Assembly: GCF_020616555.1 (NCBI RefSeq)
Contig: NZ_CP085173.1
Location: 6,278,001-6,342,000, forward strand
Reading direction: 5' to 3'
Length of the DNA: 64,000 bases
DNA from: Streptomyces longhuiensis
GTDB taxonomy: Bacteria > Actinomycetota > Actinomycetes > Streptomycetales > Streptomycetaceae
Under the pieces are notes generated by a model. The model ran no database searches, had not been told where the DNA came from, and saw only the letters and a list, made by a program, of their open reading frames with translations. Both the position numbers and the translations under genes were made by a program. Below, piece by piece: positions 37,454 through 44,691 of the stretch. How positions within the stretch are numbered: position 1 is the first letter of the stretch; every line of letters begins with the position of its first letter.

Positions 37454-38117
37454 AGGCGTCACCGAGGGCGCCACGCCCGCCTTCGTACCTGCCCAGCCGT
37501 CGTCCGGCCGTGATGCCATCGCCTTCGAGCCCCAGGAGGAGCTCCAGGCCTGGCAGACGGACCGCACCCGCGCCCCGATCGCCACGAAGATAGTGGTCGC
37601 CGGCGGCTTCGGCGTCGGCAAGACCACCCTCGTCACCGCCGTCTCGGAGATCCAGCCCCTCCAGACCGAGGCGCTGATGACCCAGGCGAGCGAGGAGACC
37701 GACGACCTCACCGCCACCCCCGACAAGACCACGACCACGGTCGCCATGGACTTCGGGCGGATCACGCTCGATGACGACCTGGTGCTCTACCTCTTCGGCA
37801 CGCCGGGGCAGCAGCGCTTCTGGTTCATGTGGGACGACCTGGTGCGCGGCGCGATCGGCGCGGTCGTGCTCGCCGACACCCGGCGGCTGCCCGACTGCTT
37901 CCCGGCCCTCGACTACTTCGAGAGCTGCGGGCTCCCGTACGTCGTCGCCGTCAACCACTTCGACGGCTCCGACGAGTTCGCGGCCGCCGACGTGCGCGAG
38001 GCCCTGACGGTGCCGCCGCACATCCCTGTCCTCATCATGGACGCGCGGCAGCGCATCTCGGTCGTCGAGACCCTCCTGGCCCTCGTCGGCCACGCGCTCG
38101 ACGCCACCCCCGAATAG
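37434..38117 (+). CDS. cvnD: Conservon GTPase CvnD
   Basis: 227 residues. P-loop GGFGVGKTT (about residues 58-66), G3 GTPGQQRFWFMWDDL and G4-like NHFD in place of NKxD, as in other CvnD/MglA-like small GTPases. It would cycle between GTP and GDP states at the membrane with CvnB and CvnC as partners. GTG start inside cvnC. A short N-terminal extension of about 50 residues precedes the G domain. Confidence 0.94.
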   Translation: MDSVVSEGVTEGATPAFVPAQPSSGRDAIAFEPQEELQAWQTDRTRAPIATKIVVAGGFGVGKTTLVTAVSEIQPLQTEALMTQASEETDDLTATPDKTTTTVAMDFGRITLDDDLVLYLFGTPGQQRFWFMWDDLVRGAIGAVVLADTRRLPDCFPALDYFESCGLPYVVAVNHFDGSDEFAAADVREALTVPPHIPVLIMDARQRISVVETLLALVGHALDATPE

Positions 38118-38150
38118 CCACCACCCCTCAGCAGTAGAAGAGGCACCCGC

Positions 38151-39404
38151 ATGCGGAAGATACTCGTCGTCGGAGCCGGTCAGTCCGGTCTCCAGCTCGC
38201 CCTCGGCCTCCAGTCGAACGGGTACGAGGTCACCCTGATGTCCAACCGCACCGCGGACGAGATCCGGTCCGGCCGGGTCATGTCCACGCAGTGCATGTTC
38301 GACACGGCGCTCCAGCACGAGCGCGACCTCCAGGTGAACTTCTGGGAGTCCCAGGCCCCGAAGATCGAGGGCCTCGGCGTCTCCGTCGCCGCCCCCGGCT
38401 CCTTCGACCCGGGCCCCTCGCAGCGCGCCATCGACTGGGTGGGCAAGCTCGACGGCTACGCGCAGTCCGTCGACCAGCGCGTGAAGATGGCCGGCTGGAT
38501 GGAGACGTTCGCGCAGCGCGGCGGGCAGCTCGTCATCCACGGCGCCGCGGTCTCCGACCTCGACTACTTCGCCCGCACCTACGACCTCGTGCTCGTCTCC
38601 GCCGGCAAGGGCGAGTTGGTCTCGATGTTCGGCCGCGACGCGTCGCGCTCCCCGTACACCGAGCCGCAGCGCGCGCTGGCCGTCGCGTACGTGCACGGCA
38701 TGGGCCCCCGCCCCGAGCACCCGGACTTCGACGCGGTGCGCTGCAACCTGGTGCCCGGCGTCGGCGAGCTGTTCGTCATGCCGACCCTCACCACCTCGGG
38801 CCGCGCGGACATCCTGTTCTGGGAGGGCATCCCCGGCGGTCCGCTGGACGCCTTCAAGGGCGTCAAGGACCCCTCGGAGCACCTGGCCCTCACCCTGGAG
38901 CTGATGGAGAAGTTCACGCCCTGGGAGTACGCGCGCGCCACGAAGGTCGAGCTGACCGACGCCAACGCGACCCTCGCGGGCCGTTACGCGCCGACCGTCC
39001 GCAACCCGATCGGGCGGCTGCCCGGCGGCGGCGCGGTCCTCGGTGTCGCCGACGTCGTCGTCGCCAACGACCCGATCACGGGCCAGGGTTCGAACTCGGC
39101 GTCCAAGTGCGCCGCCTCGTACCTCGACTCCATCGTCGAGCACGGCGACAAGCCGTTCGACGAGGAGTGGATGCAGTCCACCTTCGACCGCTACTGGGAC
39201 ACCGCGCAGCACGTCGTGAAGTGGACCAACGCGATGCTGGGCGTCCCGCCGGAGCACGTCCTCAACCTGATCGGCGCCGCAGGCCAGCTCCAGCCGGTCG
39301 CCGACCGCTTCGCGAACGGCTTCAACAACCCGGCCGACTTCGAGAACTTCTTCTACGAGCCGGAGAAGACGAACGCCTACCTGGCCTCCGTATCCGGGGC
39401 CTGA
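38151..39404 (+). CDS. Styrene/indole monooxygenase-like flavoprotein (conservon-associated)
   Basis: 417 residues. VVGAGQSGLQLALGL is the FAD dinucleotide loop. The overall organisation (GxGxxG, late VVVANDPITGQGSNSASKCA for FAD pyrophosphate) matches the StyA family, two-component FAD monooxygenases that need a separate reductase. Located 33 bp after cvnD with no terminator between them, so it is likely the output enzyme of this conservon, as P450 or other oxidoreductase genes are in some others. No StyB-like reductase is seen nearby. The 3' end is duplicated in diverged form at 41151-41195. Confidence 0.9.
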   Translation: MRKILVVGAGQSGLQLALGLQSNGYEVTLMSNRTADEIRSGRVMSTQCMFDTALQHERDLQVNFWESQAPKIEGLGVSVAAPGSFDPGPSQRAIDWVGKLDGYAQSVDQRVKMAGWMETFAQRGGQLVIHGAAVSDLDYFARTYDLVLVSAGKGELVSMFGRDASRSPYTEPQRALAVAYVHGMGPRPEHPDFDAVRCNLVPGVGELFVMPTLTTSGRADILFWEGIPGGPLDAFKGVKDPSEHLALTLELMEKFTPWEYARATKVELTDANATLAGRYAPTVRNPIGRLPGGGAVLGVADVVVANDPITGQGSNSASKCAASYLDSIVEHGDKPFDEEWMQSTFDRYWDTAQHVVKWTNAMLGVPPEHVLNLIGAAGQLQPVADRFANGFNNPADFENFFYEPEKTNAYLASVSGA

Positions 39405-39413
39405 TAGGGCTTT

Positions 39414-39442
39414 GACCAGTAACGTTGTCATCGTTACTGGTC
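39414..39442 (+). terminator. Terminator of the conservon operon
   Basis: GACCAGTAACG / CGTTACTGGTC, a perfect 11-bp stem with loop TTGTCAT, 10 bp after the monooxygenase stop. A second hairpin (GTGGGCCGT/ACGGCCCAC, 39456-39464 and 39471-39479) follows directly. Confidence 0.8.
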
Positions 39443-39689
39443 GTTGCCGGCCGTCGTGGGCCGTTGCTTCACGGCCCACGGACGGCCCGGGCGTCAGGTG
39501 GTCGGAGTCGAGCCTGTCACGGCGATCCGGAGAGGCTGCCCGAGCGCTTCACCCAAGCCCCGGACACCAGCAGGGAGCGCTGGAGAAGGAGCGCGGCCCG
39601 GGACCGGCGCCATCCGTCGGGCGGAGAGGTCTACGGTCCTCGCGCGCCACGCCCTTCACCGGGTCCCTGACCGAGCCGGCGCCCCGGAA

Positions 39690-40415
39690 CTAGAAGGGGG
39701 CCTGGATGCGGCTCTGGATTTCGGTGTCTCCGGTGGGTGGGTCGATGGGGAGTTGGATGCCGAATCCGTCGTCGTTGGGTGTGTTTGTTTCGTTGACGCC
39801 GTCGGGGTCTTCTGTGTAGTGCGTGCTGTTCTGGGTTTCGGTGTCGTCGGTGGGTGGGTCGATGGGGAGTTGGGTGCCGAATCCGTCGTCGTTGGGTGTG
39901 TTTGTTTCGTTGACGCCGTCGGGGTCTTCTGTGTAGTGCGTGCTGTTCTGGGTTTCGGTGTCGTCGGTGGGTGGGTCGATGGGGAGTTGGGTGCCGAATC
40001 CGTCGTCGTTGGGTGTGTTTGTTTCGTTGACGCCGTCGGGGTCTTCTGTGTAGTGCGTGCTGTTCTGGGTTTCGGTGTCGTCGGTGGGTGGGTCGATGGG
40101 GAGTTGGGTGCCGAATCCGTCGTCGTTGGGTGTGTTTGTTTCGTTGACGCCGTCGGGGTCTTCTGTGTAGTGCGTGCTGTTCTGGGTTTCGGTGTCGTCG
40201 GCGGGCGGGTCGACGGGGAGCTGGACGCCGAACCCGTCGTCGTTGGAAGTATCTCTTTCGTTGCCGCCGTCAGGGTCGTCATCCAAGGCGGCTGGGCCAT
40301 GCTGCAGGGCTACCGGTGCAGCCATGGCGGTCATCGGCAGTGTCAGGCCGCCACCGGCCAGCACCACGGAAGCCGAGACCACCACAAGACGGCGATTCCA
40401 GGAACGCTTGGTCAT
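39690..40415 (-). CDS. Secreted acidic tandem-repeat protein
   Basis: 241 residues. Signal peptide MTKRSWNRRLVVVSASVVLA... with cleavage near AMAA, then about four and a half copies of a 39-residue acidic repeat containing DPDGVNETNTPNDDGFG and LPIDPPTDDTETQNSTHYTE. The Asp/Asn-rich pattern recalls calcium-binding or spacer repeats, but I do not recognise a family. There is no LPxTG or membrane anchor. The matching DNA repeats are 117 bp and nearly identical, implying recent amplification. The other minus frame is also open only because 117 is divisible by 3. An 8-bp dyad lies just upstream. Confidence 0.75.
   Translation of the reverse strand: MTKRSWNRRLVVVSASVVLAGGGLTLPMTAMAAPVALQHGPAALDDDPDGGNERDTSNDDGFGVQLPVDPPADDTETQNSTHYTEDPDGVNETNTPNDDGFGTQLPIDPPTDDTETQNSTHYTEDPDGVNETNTPNDDGFGTQLPIDPPTDDTETQNSTHYTEDPDGVNETNTPNDDGFGTQLPIDPPTDDTETQNSTHYTEDPDGVNETNTPNDDGFGIQLPIDPPTGDTEIQSRIQAPF
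39719..40270. repeat. 117-bp tandem repeat array
   Basis: Period of 117 bp seen from repeated GTGTTTGTTTCGTTGACGCC at about 39779, 39896, 40013 and 40130. Central copies look identical; the outermost copies (start and end of the array) carry several substitutions, consistent with homogenisation in the middle. It is contiguous, without spacers, so it is not a CRISPR. Confidence 0.9.
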
Positions 40416-40422
40416 CGGAATT

Positions 40423-40439
40423 CTCAATTCGGAATTGAG
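40423..40439. promoter_or_regulatory. Dyad just upstream of the repeat-protein gene
   Basis: CTCAATTC-G-GAATTGAG, 8-bp arms, starting 8 bp upstream of the ATG on the minus strand. Outer bases continue the symmetry imperfectly. It is AT-rich against the background. It could be an operator or a 5' UTR hairpin that hides the ribosome site. Confidence 0.5.
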
Positions 40440-40900
40440 GAGTTCTGCATTCGCCTCGCATGGAAATCTGGGATATTCGCGGCTCCCTGTTGTCCGGGGC
40501 TGCCCCGACGGGATCTGCTTCCAATGAATCGGGCTGGAGGCCTCCCGGCACGTCGCGACAAGACGTGACTTGATTTGACCAGCGAAGAACCGGCGGCTTG
40601 GTGGGGGCTGAGCCGCCCGTTTGCGCGGCGGAAAATCGTTTCCCGAGGGGGCAGTCCAGATGCCGGGCGCCCACGGCCTATGGACGGACGGAAATTCGCC
40701 ACACGCCCTCGTAGTCACGGCTCAGACGTGGAATGACATGCGCTCCGGCTCTTGATCGCGTCGTGGACGCGACCTCCCTGTCATCCGAGATCTTCTTATG
40801 CGGCGATTATACCTCCGCTTTACCAGCTCGATGGGCCGGCCGACCGGCTCTGCCGTCCGCAATGGCGATGCCGCATATGCGACCGGAAAGGCAATGAGGC

Positions 40901-41155
40901 ATGGCTAATTCGTATTACGGAGGGCAGCGGACCATTGGCCACGGACTGGACGCCAGCCCCTTCGGCGGCCTATTCCGAAGGGCAGCGACCCGCAGCCCTT
41001 CGGAGCCTCAGAACTCCGACGGAGCTCTGACGATCGTCGCCCTCGCCCAGAAAGCCGGCGTCCCCCGAAACGCACTCACCCAGCGCCACCTGGACCTCAG
41101 AAACGACTTCTGTGCCCAGGTCAAAGCACGCGGCCACACGCCGGACCCCGAAGCC
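40901..41155 (+). pseudogene. Truncated HTH protein fragment (mobile-element associated?)
   Basis: An open frame with ribosome-site-like AAAGGCAATGAGG before ATG. Codons for GALTIVALAQKAGVPRNALTQRH and DLRNDFCAQVKARGHTPDPEA (41021-41155) look like a genuine HTH plus helix. From memory this resembles short proteins encoded near integrases in actinobacterial elements; I cannot confirm this. The coding similarity stops where the duplicated monooxygenase end begins (about 41151), so the gene is cut there. Confidence 0.4.
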
Positions 41156-41215
41156 CGACGAGACGGACGCCCACCTGGCGTCCGTCTCCGGCTGATCCGC
41201 GGCGGGGCGCACCGG

Positions 41216-42367
41216 TCAGCCGGTGGGCGCCCCCGCGGCGCCGTATCCGGTGTCGTCACCGCCCGTCGCGCCCTCGGGCAGCGCCGGCGGGGTGTAGCCT
41301 TTCATCGACGTGGCGCCCCGGTCGGGGCGGACGGCGCCGAGCAGTGGGTTGGCCGCGATCGGTGACACCTTGACCTTCGCGCCCGGCCGTGGCGCCTGCA
41401 CCACCAAGCCGTCGCCCAGGTACATCGCCACGTGCGTGGCCTCGGGGAAGTACACGACGAGGTCCCCGGGCCGCAGCTCGTTCAGCGGGACGCGGGGCAA
41501 CCGCGCCCACTGTTCCTGCGATGTGCGGGGGATGACCTGGCCCGCGTGCTCCCACGCCTTCGACGTGAGCCCCGAGCAGTCGAACGACGCGGGGCCTTCC
41601 GCGCCCCACACGTACGGCTTCCCGATCTGCTGCACCGCGTACGCGAGTGCCGTGTCCCCGGCCCGCGACGGCGCCCGCCGCGAGCTGAGCGCGCCCGACG
41701 CCATGAACGTCCTCTGGGCCTTCGCCATCCCCGTGTTCTCCAGACGGGTCAGCTCGGCGAGCTGGTCCGGCCTGAGCGAGGTGAGCAGCTTCTCGACGGC
41801 CTTGAGGCGGGTCCGGACCGTGTCCCGTTCCTTCTTCTGCCGATCCGAGAGCCGGGTCTGCTCGGCGAGCGCCTTGCGCGCCCGGGCCGCCAGGTCGTCG
41901 GCGCGCTTCTCGCCGCCGACGAGCCGGTCCACGGTCGCGATGCGCTCCTGGGCCACGCGCCGGATCACATGGCCCTGGTCGAGGGCGTGCTGGGGGTCGC
42001 GGGCGAGGAGCAGGCGCAAGTACGGGGAGATGTTGCTGCTGCCCTGGTACTGCTCGCGGGCGAGGCGGCCGGCCGCGGTGCGGCTGTCGTGGAGCGAGGT
42101 GCGGGCCCCGGACAGCTTGCGGGCCAGGTCACCGGCCGTCTTCTGACGCTTCTTGAGCTTCTCCGCGGTCGCGTTGTACGTCTCGGTGGCCTTCTCGGCC
42201 TCCTGGTACAGGCGCTGAAGATCCGTCAGAAGTGTGGCGACCGACTTGCTGCCGGGCGCCGGAAGGGGGGCGGGGTCCGGTGCGGCCGCGGCGGTCGCGG
42301 GTCCCGGCGCCGCGAGCACCGAGGCCACCGTCGCGGCACAGGCCCACCGCAGAAGGCTTCCTGACAC
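41216..42367 (-). CDS. Secreted NlpC/P60 peptidoglycan endopeptidase
   Basis: 383 residues. Signal peptide (LLRWACAATVASVLAAPGPATA), long coiled-coil region (about 40-220, YQEAEKATETYNATAEKLKKRQ ...), and a C-terminal NlpC/P60 domain with catalytic Cys in SFDCSGLTSKAWEHAG and His in ATHVAMYLGDG. It cleaves stem peptides of peptidoglycan, like RipA-type hydrolases. GTG start with GGAGGTGATGAT upstream. The leader contains the hairpin GGTGCGGG/CCCGCACC (42380-42387 and 42401-42408) just before the ribosome site. Confidence 0.93.
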   Translation of the reverse strand: MSGSLLRWACAATVASVLAAPGPATAAAAPDPAPLPAPGSKSVATLLTDLQRLYQEAEKATETYNATAEKLKKRQKTAGDLARKLSGARTSLHDSRTAAGRLAREQYQGSSNISPYLRLLLARDPQHALDQGHVIRRVAQERIATVDRLVGGEKRADDLAARARKALAEQTRLSDRQKKERDTVRTRLKAVEKLLTSLRPDQLAELTRLENTGMAKAQRTFMASGALSSRRAPSRAGDTALAYAVQQIGKPYVWGAEGPASFDCSGLTSKAWEHAGQVIPRTSQEQWARLPRVPLNELRPGDLVVYFPEATHVAMYLGDGLVVQAPRPGAKVKVSPIAANPLLGAVRPDRGATSMKGYTPPALPEGATGGDDTGYGAAGAPTG

Positions 42368-42528
42368 ATCATCACCTCCGGTGCGGGGCAGCCCGTCCGT
42401 CCCGCACCGTGAGCATCGACACCTCCGCCTGCCCGCGCGTCTCCTGCTGGGCGGTTCGGCCCAAGGACCTCACCCTGCCGGGGGACTCCACGAAGGTGAT
42501 CTAAGAAGGTGATCTACGTAGTCGGCCG

Positions 42529-42795
42529 CTACGGACGCGGCCTGGACCACGGCCACCGCAGGCCGCTGTCGTCGCGCCCCGAGGGGTCGTACTCGTACTT
42601 CCAGCGGCGGGTGAACCGGATCTTGCCGGGGACCATCGGCACCCGCCGGTAGATGAGCACCGTGCCCGCGGAGCCGTCGAGGCCCGGCACGGGGATGCGG
42701 TACACCTTCGGCGGATGCCCCGTGGGCCCGAGCAGCACGGGCAGCACCCGTCCGTCCATCGGCCCGCCGACGAACGGCGTCTCTTCGCTCTTCAC
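42529..42795 (-). CDS. Small conserved hypothetical protein
   Basis: 88 residues, basic C-terminus (IRFTRRWKYEYDPSGRDDSGLRWPW) and an N-terminal FVGGPMDGRVLPV. No recognised domain. GTG at 42795 lies 11 bp after the TetR stop on the same strand; an ATG at 42828 would overlap that gene. Probably co-transcribed with it. Confidence 0.65.
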   Translation of the reverse strand: MKSEETPFVGGPMDGRVLPVLLGPTGHPPKVYRIPVPGLDGSAGTVLIYRRVPMVPGKIRFTRRWKYEYDPSGRDDSGLRWPWSRPRP

Positions 42796-42805
42796 GGCAC
42801 CAGTG

Positions 42806-43531
42806 TCACAAGAGATGTGCCGCGTCACTCACCACGGGCAGCACCAGGCGCGCCAGCCGGCCCACGGGTCCGTCCTGCGTCTCCAGGGCCAGCGCGTGCC
42901 GCACCGCCCCGGCGGTCTGCGGGTCGCGGCCGGCCGTCGCCGTGAGGACCGCCATGAACTGGTCGACGAGCCCGTCGCGCAGCTCGTCGAGCGGCGGCTT
43001 CTTGTCCTCGTCCAGCCAGATCAGCGAGGCCGCCTCCACCGCCGTGATCCACATACGTACGGTCATCCGCAACCGGGGACCCGGGTCCGCCACGGCGAGA
43101 TGGCTCAGGATGTGCTCGGCCGCCGCCCTGCGCACGCCGTCCACGATCGACGTCGTGCGTGACGTCTCCACGACGCTGCCGCCCTGGAGCAGGGCGGCGA
43201 ACCCCATGTCGTGCTGGTCCACGAACCCGAGGTAGCGGTCGAGCGCCCGCGTGAGCCGGCCGCTCAGCGGACCTTCCTGCGGCTCCGCGAAGCACTTCTC
43301 CAGCTCGTCGGCCGCGGAGCGCAGAGCGGCCTCGTACAACTGCTGCTTGCCGCCGGGGAAGTAGCGGTAGACGAGCGGCCGTGAGACACCGGCCGCCTCC
43401 GCCACGTCGTCGAGGGACACCTCCTCGGGTGCCCGGTGCGCGAAGAGGGACAGCGCGGCGACGAGGAGCTGACTGCGACGCTCCTCGACGCTGAGCCGTC
43501 GGTACGCGCGGGTGCCGGGTGCCGAGGTCAT
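42806..43531 (-). CDS. TetR family transcriptional regulator
   Basis: 241 residues. N-terminal HTH RRSQLLVAALSLFAHRAPEEVSLDDVAEAAGVSRPLVYRYFPGGKQQLYEAAL is classic TetR. The C-terminal ligand domain is all-helical. It follows the AurF-like gene by about 70 bp in the same direction and is the likely controller of the divergent diiron genes. A CAAGG-N9-CCTTG dyad at 44626-44644 between them is a possible site. Confidence 0.92.
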   Translation of the reverse strand: MTSAPGTRAYRRLSVEERRSQLLVAALSLFAHRAPEEVSLDDVAEAAGVSRPLVYRYFPGGKQQLYEAALRSAADELEKCFAEPQEGPLSGRLTRALDRYLGFVDQHDMGFAALLQGGSVVETSRTTSIVDGVRRAAAEHILSHLAVADPGPRLRMTVRMWITAVEAASLIWLDEDKKPPLDELRDGLVDQFMAVLTATAGRDPQTAGAVRHALALETQDGPVGRLARLVLPVVSDAAHLL

Positions 43532-43603
43532 GTCCCGCAGCGTAACCGGCTTTTCGTGCGGAGGTCCTGTACGGAGGCGCCCCGCACGGTCCCGGGCGCG
43601 GTC

Positions 43604-44542
43604 CTAGGCGAGCAGCCCGGACGACTTCCACAGCCTGCGTCCGACGCCCCGCATGACCCCGATGTCGTCCAGGAAGTCGGTCAGGCGCTTGGCGCCGGTC
43701 TGCATGATCTCGCGGCGGTGGCCGCTGGCCTTGACCTGCGCCAGCGCCTCCTTCGGGTCGAGCCCGGCCCGCTCGTAGGCCGCCGGGTTGTGGAACGCCG
43801 TGTAGATCACGCGGGCCGCCTCGCCACACACGATCCGGGTGTACGCCGCCTCGGCCGGGCCGCACGTCACCATCTGGCGGCGCAGTTCCTCGCGGGCGTA
43901 GCGCACGTGCCGCGCCTCCTCGATGACGTGGATGCGGGTGATGCCGCGCACCAGGGGCTGGACGCGCTCGTCCGGGAACGTCATCCGCTGCATCCAGTCG
44001 ATGATCTCCTCGCCGAGCAGCGTGGCCGCGAAGGATCCCGGCGTCGTGGAGATCGTCTTGAGCACGCGCCCCAGGTTGTGGTGCACGCGCGGCATGGGGA
44101 AGCTCTCGCCGACGCTCCGCTTGATCATGCGGGCGAACATCATGGAGTGCCGGCACTCGTCGGCGATCTCCGTGAGGGCGTAGCGCACATGGCTGCTGGT
44201 CAGCGACTTGTCGTAGATGTGCCGTACGAGGAGCTGCATCAGGATGATCTCGAACCAGACGCCCATCGACGCCATGGAGGCGGCCTCGTACTTGGAGAGC
44301 TCGATGCGCTGCTCCTGCGGCATCCGCTTCCACATGGGGGTGTCGTAGAGCGAGCAGAGCTCCGGGGGCCAGTACCACATGCCCTCGACGTCGGGGGCGT
44401 CCCAGTCCAGCTCCTTGTCCGGGTCGAAGGAGTGCTTGGCGGAGGAGTCGAGCAGGCGCTCGGCCACCTGCTCGCGGTCCTTGAGCAGCCCGAGCGCGTC
44501 GCGCAGACCCTCGAACGCGTCGGCTTCCGTCACGGTCGTCAT
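43604..44542 (-). CDS. AurF-type diiron oxygenase-like protein
   Basis: 312 residues with the helical diiron pattern of the p-aminobenzoate N-oxygenase (AurF) family: Glu in KYEAASMASMGVWFEIILMQ, E/H in LTEIADECRHSMMFARMI, Glu in LLGEEIIDWMQR, and E/H in IHVIEEARHVRYAREELRRQ. AurF oxidises an arylamine to a nitroarene; most homologues have unknown substrates. No biosynthetic cluster surrounds it. Divergent from another ferritin-like protein 150 bp away, suggesting a shared role. Confidence 0.85.
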   Translation of the reverse strand: MTTVTEADAFEGLRDALGLLKDREQVAERLLDSSAKHSFDPDKELDWDAPDVEGMWYWPPELCSLYDTPMWKRMPQEQRIELSKYEAASMASMGVWFEIILMQLLVRHIYDKSLTSSHVRYALTEIADECRHSMMFARMIKRSVGESFPMPRVHHNLGRVLKTISTTPGSFAATLLGEEIIDWMQRMTFPDERVQPLVRGITRIHVIEEARHVRYAREELRRQMVTCGPAEAAYTRIVCGEAARVIYTAFHNPAAYERAGLDPKEALAQVKASGHRREIMQTGAKRLTDFLDDIGVMRGVGRRLWKSSGLLA

Positions 44543-44691
44543 GGCTGTCCCACCTCGTCGTACGGGAAACGGGCTCCGCGGCACAGGAGTTACCGGCGGT
44601 CACGTCTTATGAGACTGCCTGTCAGCAAGGCCGTCAATCCCTTGTGCGCGACTTGTTGACCCGGTGTCCACGAGCGTGTGAGCCTGCCTGT

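Larger units (their letters stand above)
39405..41195. mobile_element. Putative accessory insert with diverged duplication of the monooxygenase 3' end
   Basis: Left edge: the 3' end of the monooxygenase gene (39357-39404). Right edge: 41151-41195, which reads KPDETDAHLASVSG and a stop, aligning with EPEKTNAYLASVSGA at the gene's true end. By hand, 36 of 45 aligned bases match, with most differences silent or conservative. Between the copies lie the repeat protein and an HTH-gene fragment, in less GC-rich sequence. The next core gene begins (3' end) at 41216. This looks like insertion or recombination at the gene's 3' end. No integrase gene is present. Confidence 0.5.

Noticed and set aside
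39719..40270. Possible CRISPR array
   Set aside because: Repeats are contiguous, 117 bp long and coding, with no spacers and no cas genes.
39656..40300. Alternative minus-strand frame across the 117-bp repeats (Thr/Pro/Lys-rich)
   Set aside because: It stays open only because the repeat length is a multiple of 3. The chosen frame has a proper signal peptide and start.
42368..42528. c-di-AMP (ydaO-type) riboswitch upstream of the NlpC/P60 gene
   Set aside because: Such genes often have one, but the conserved core sequences I know from this class are not visible; only a simple hairpin near the ribosome site is seen.
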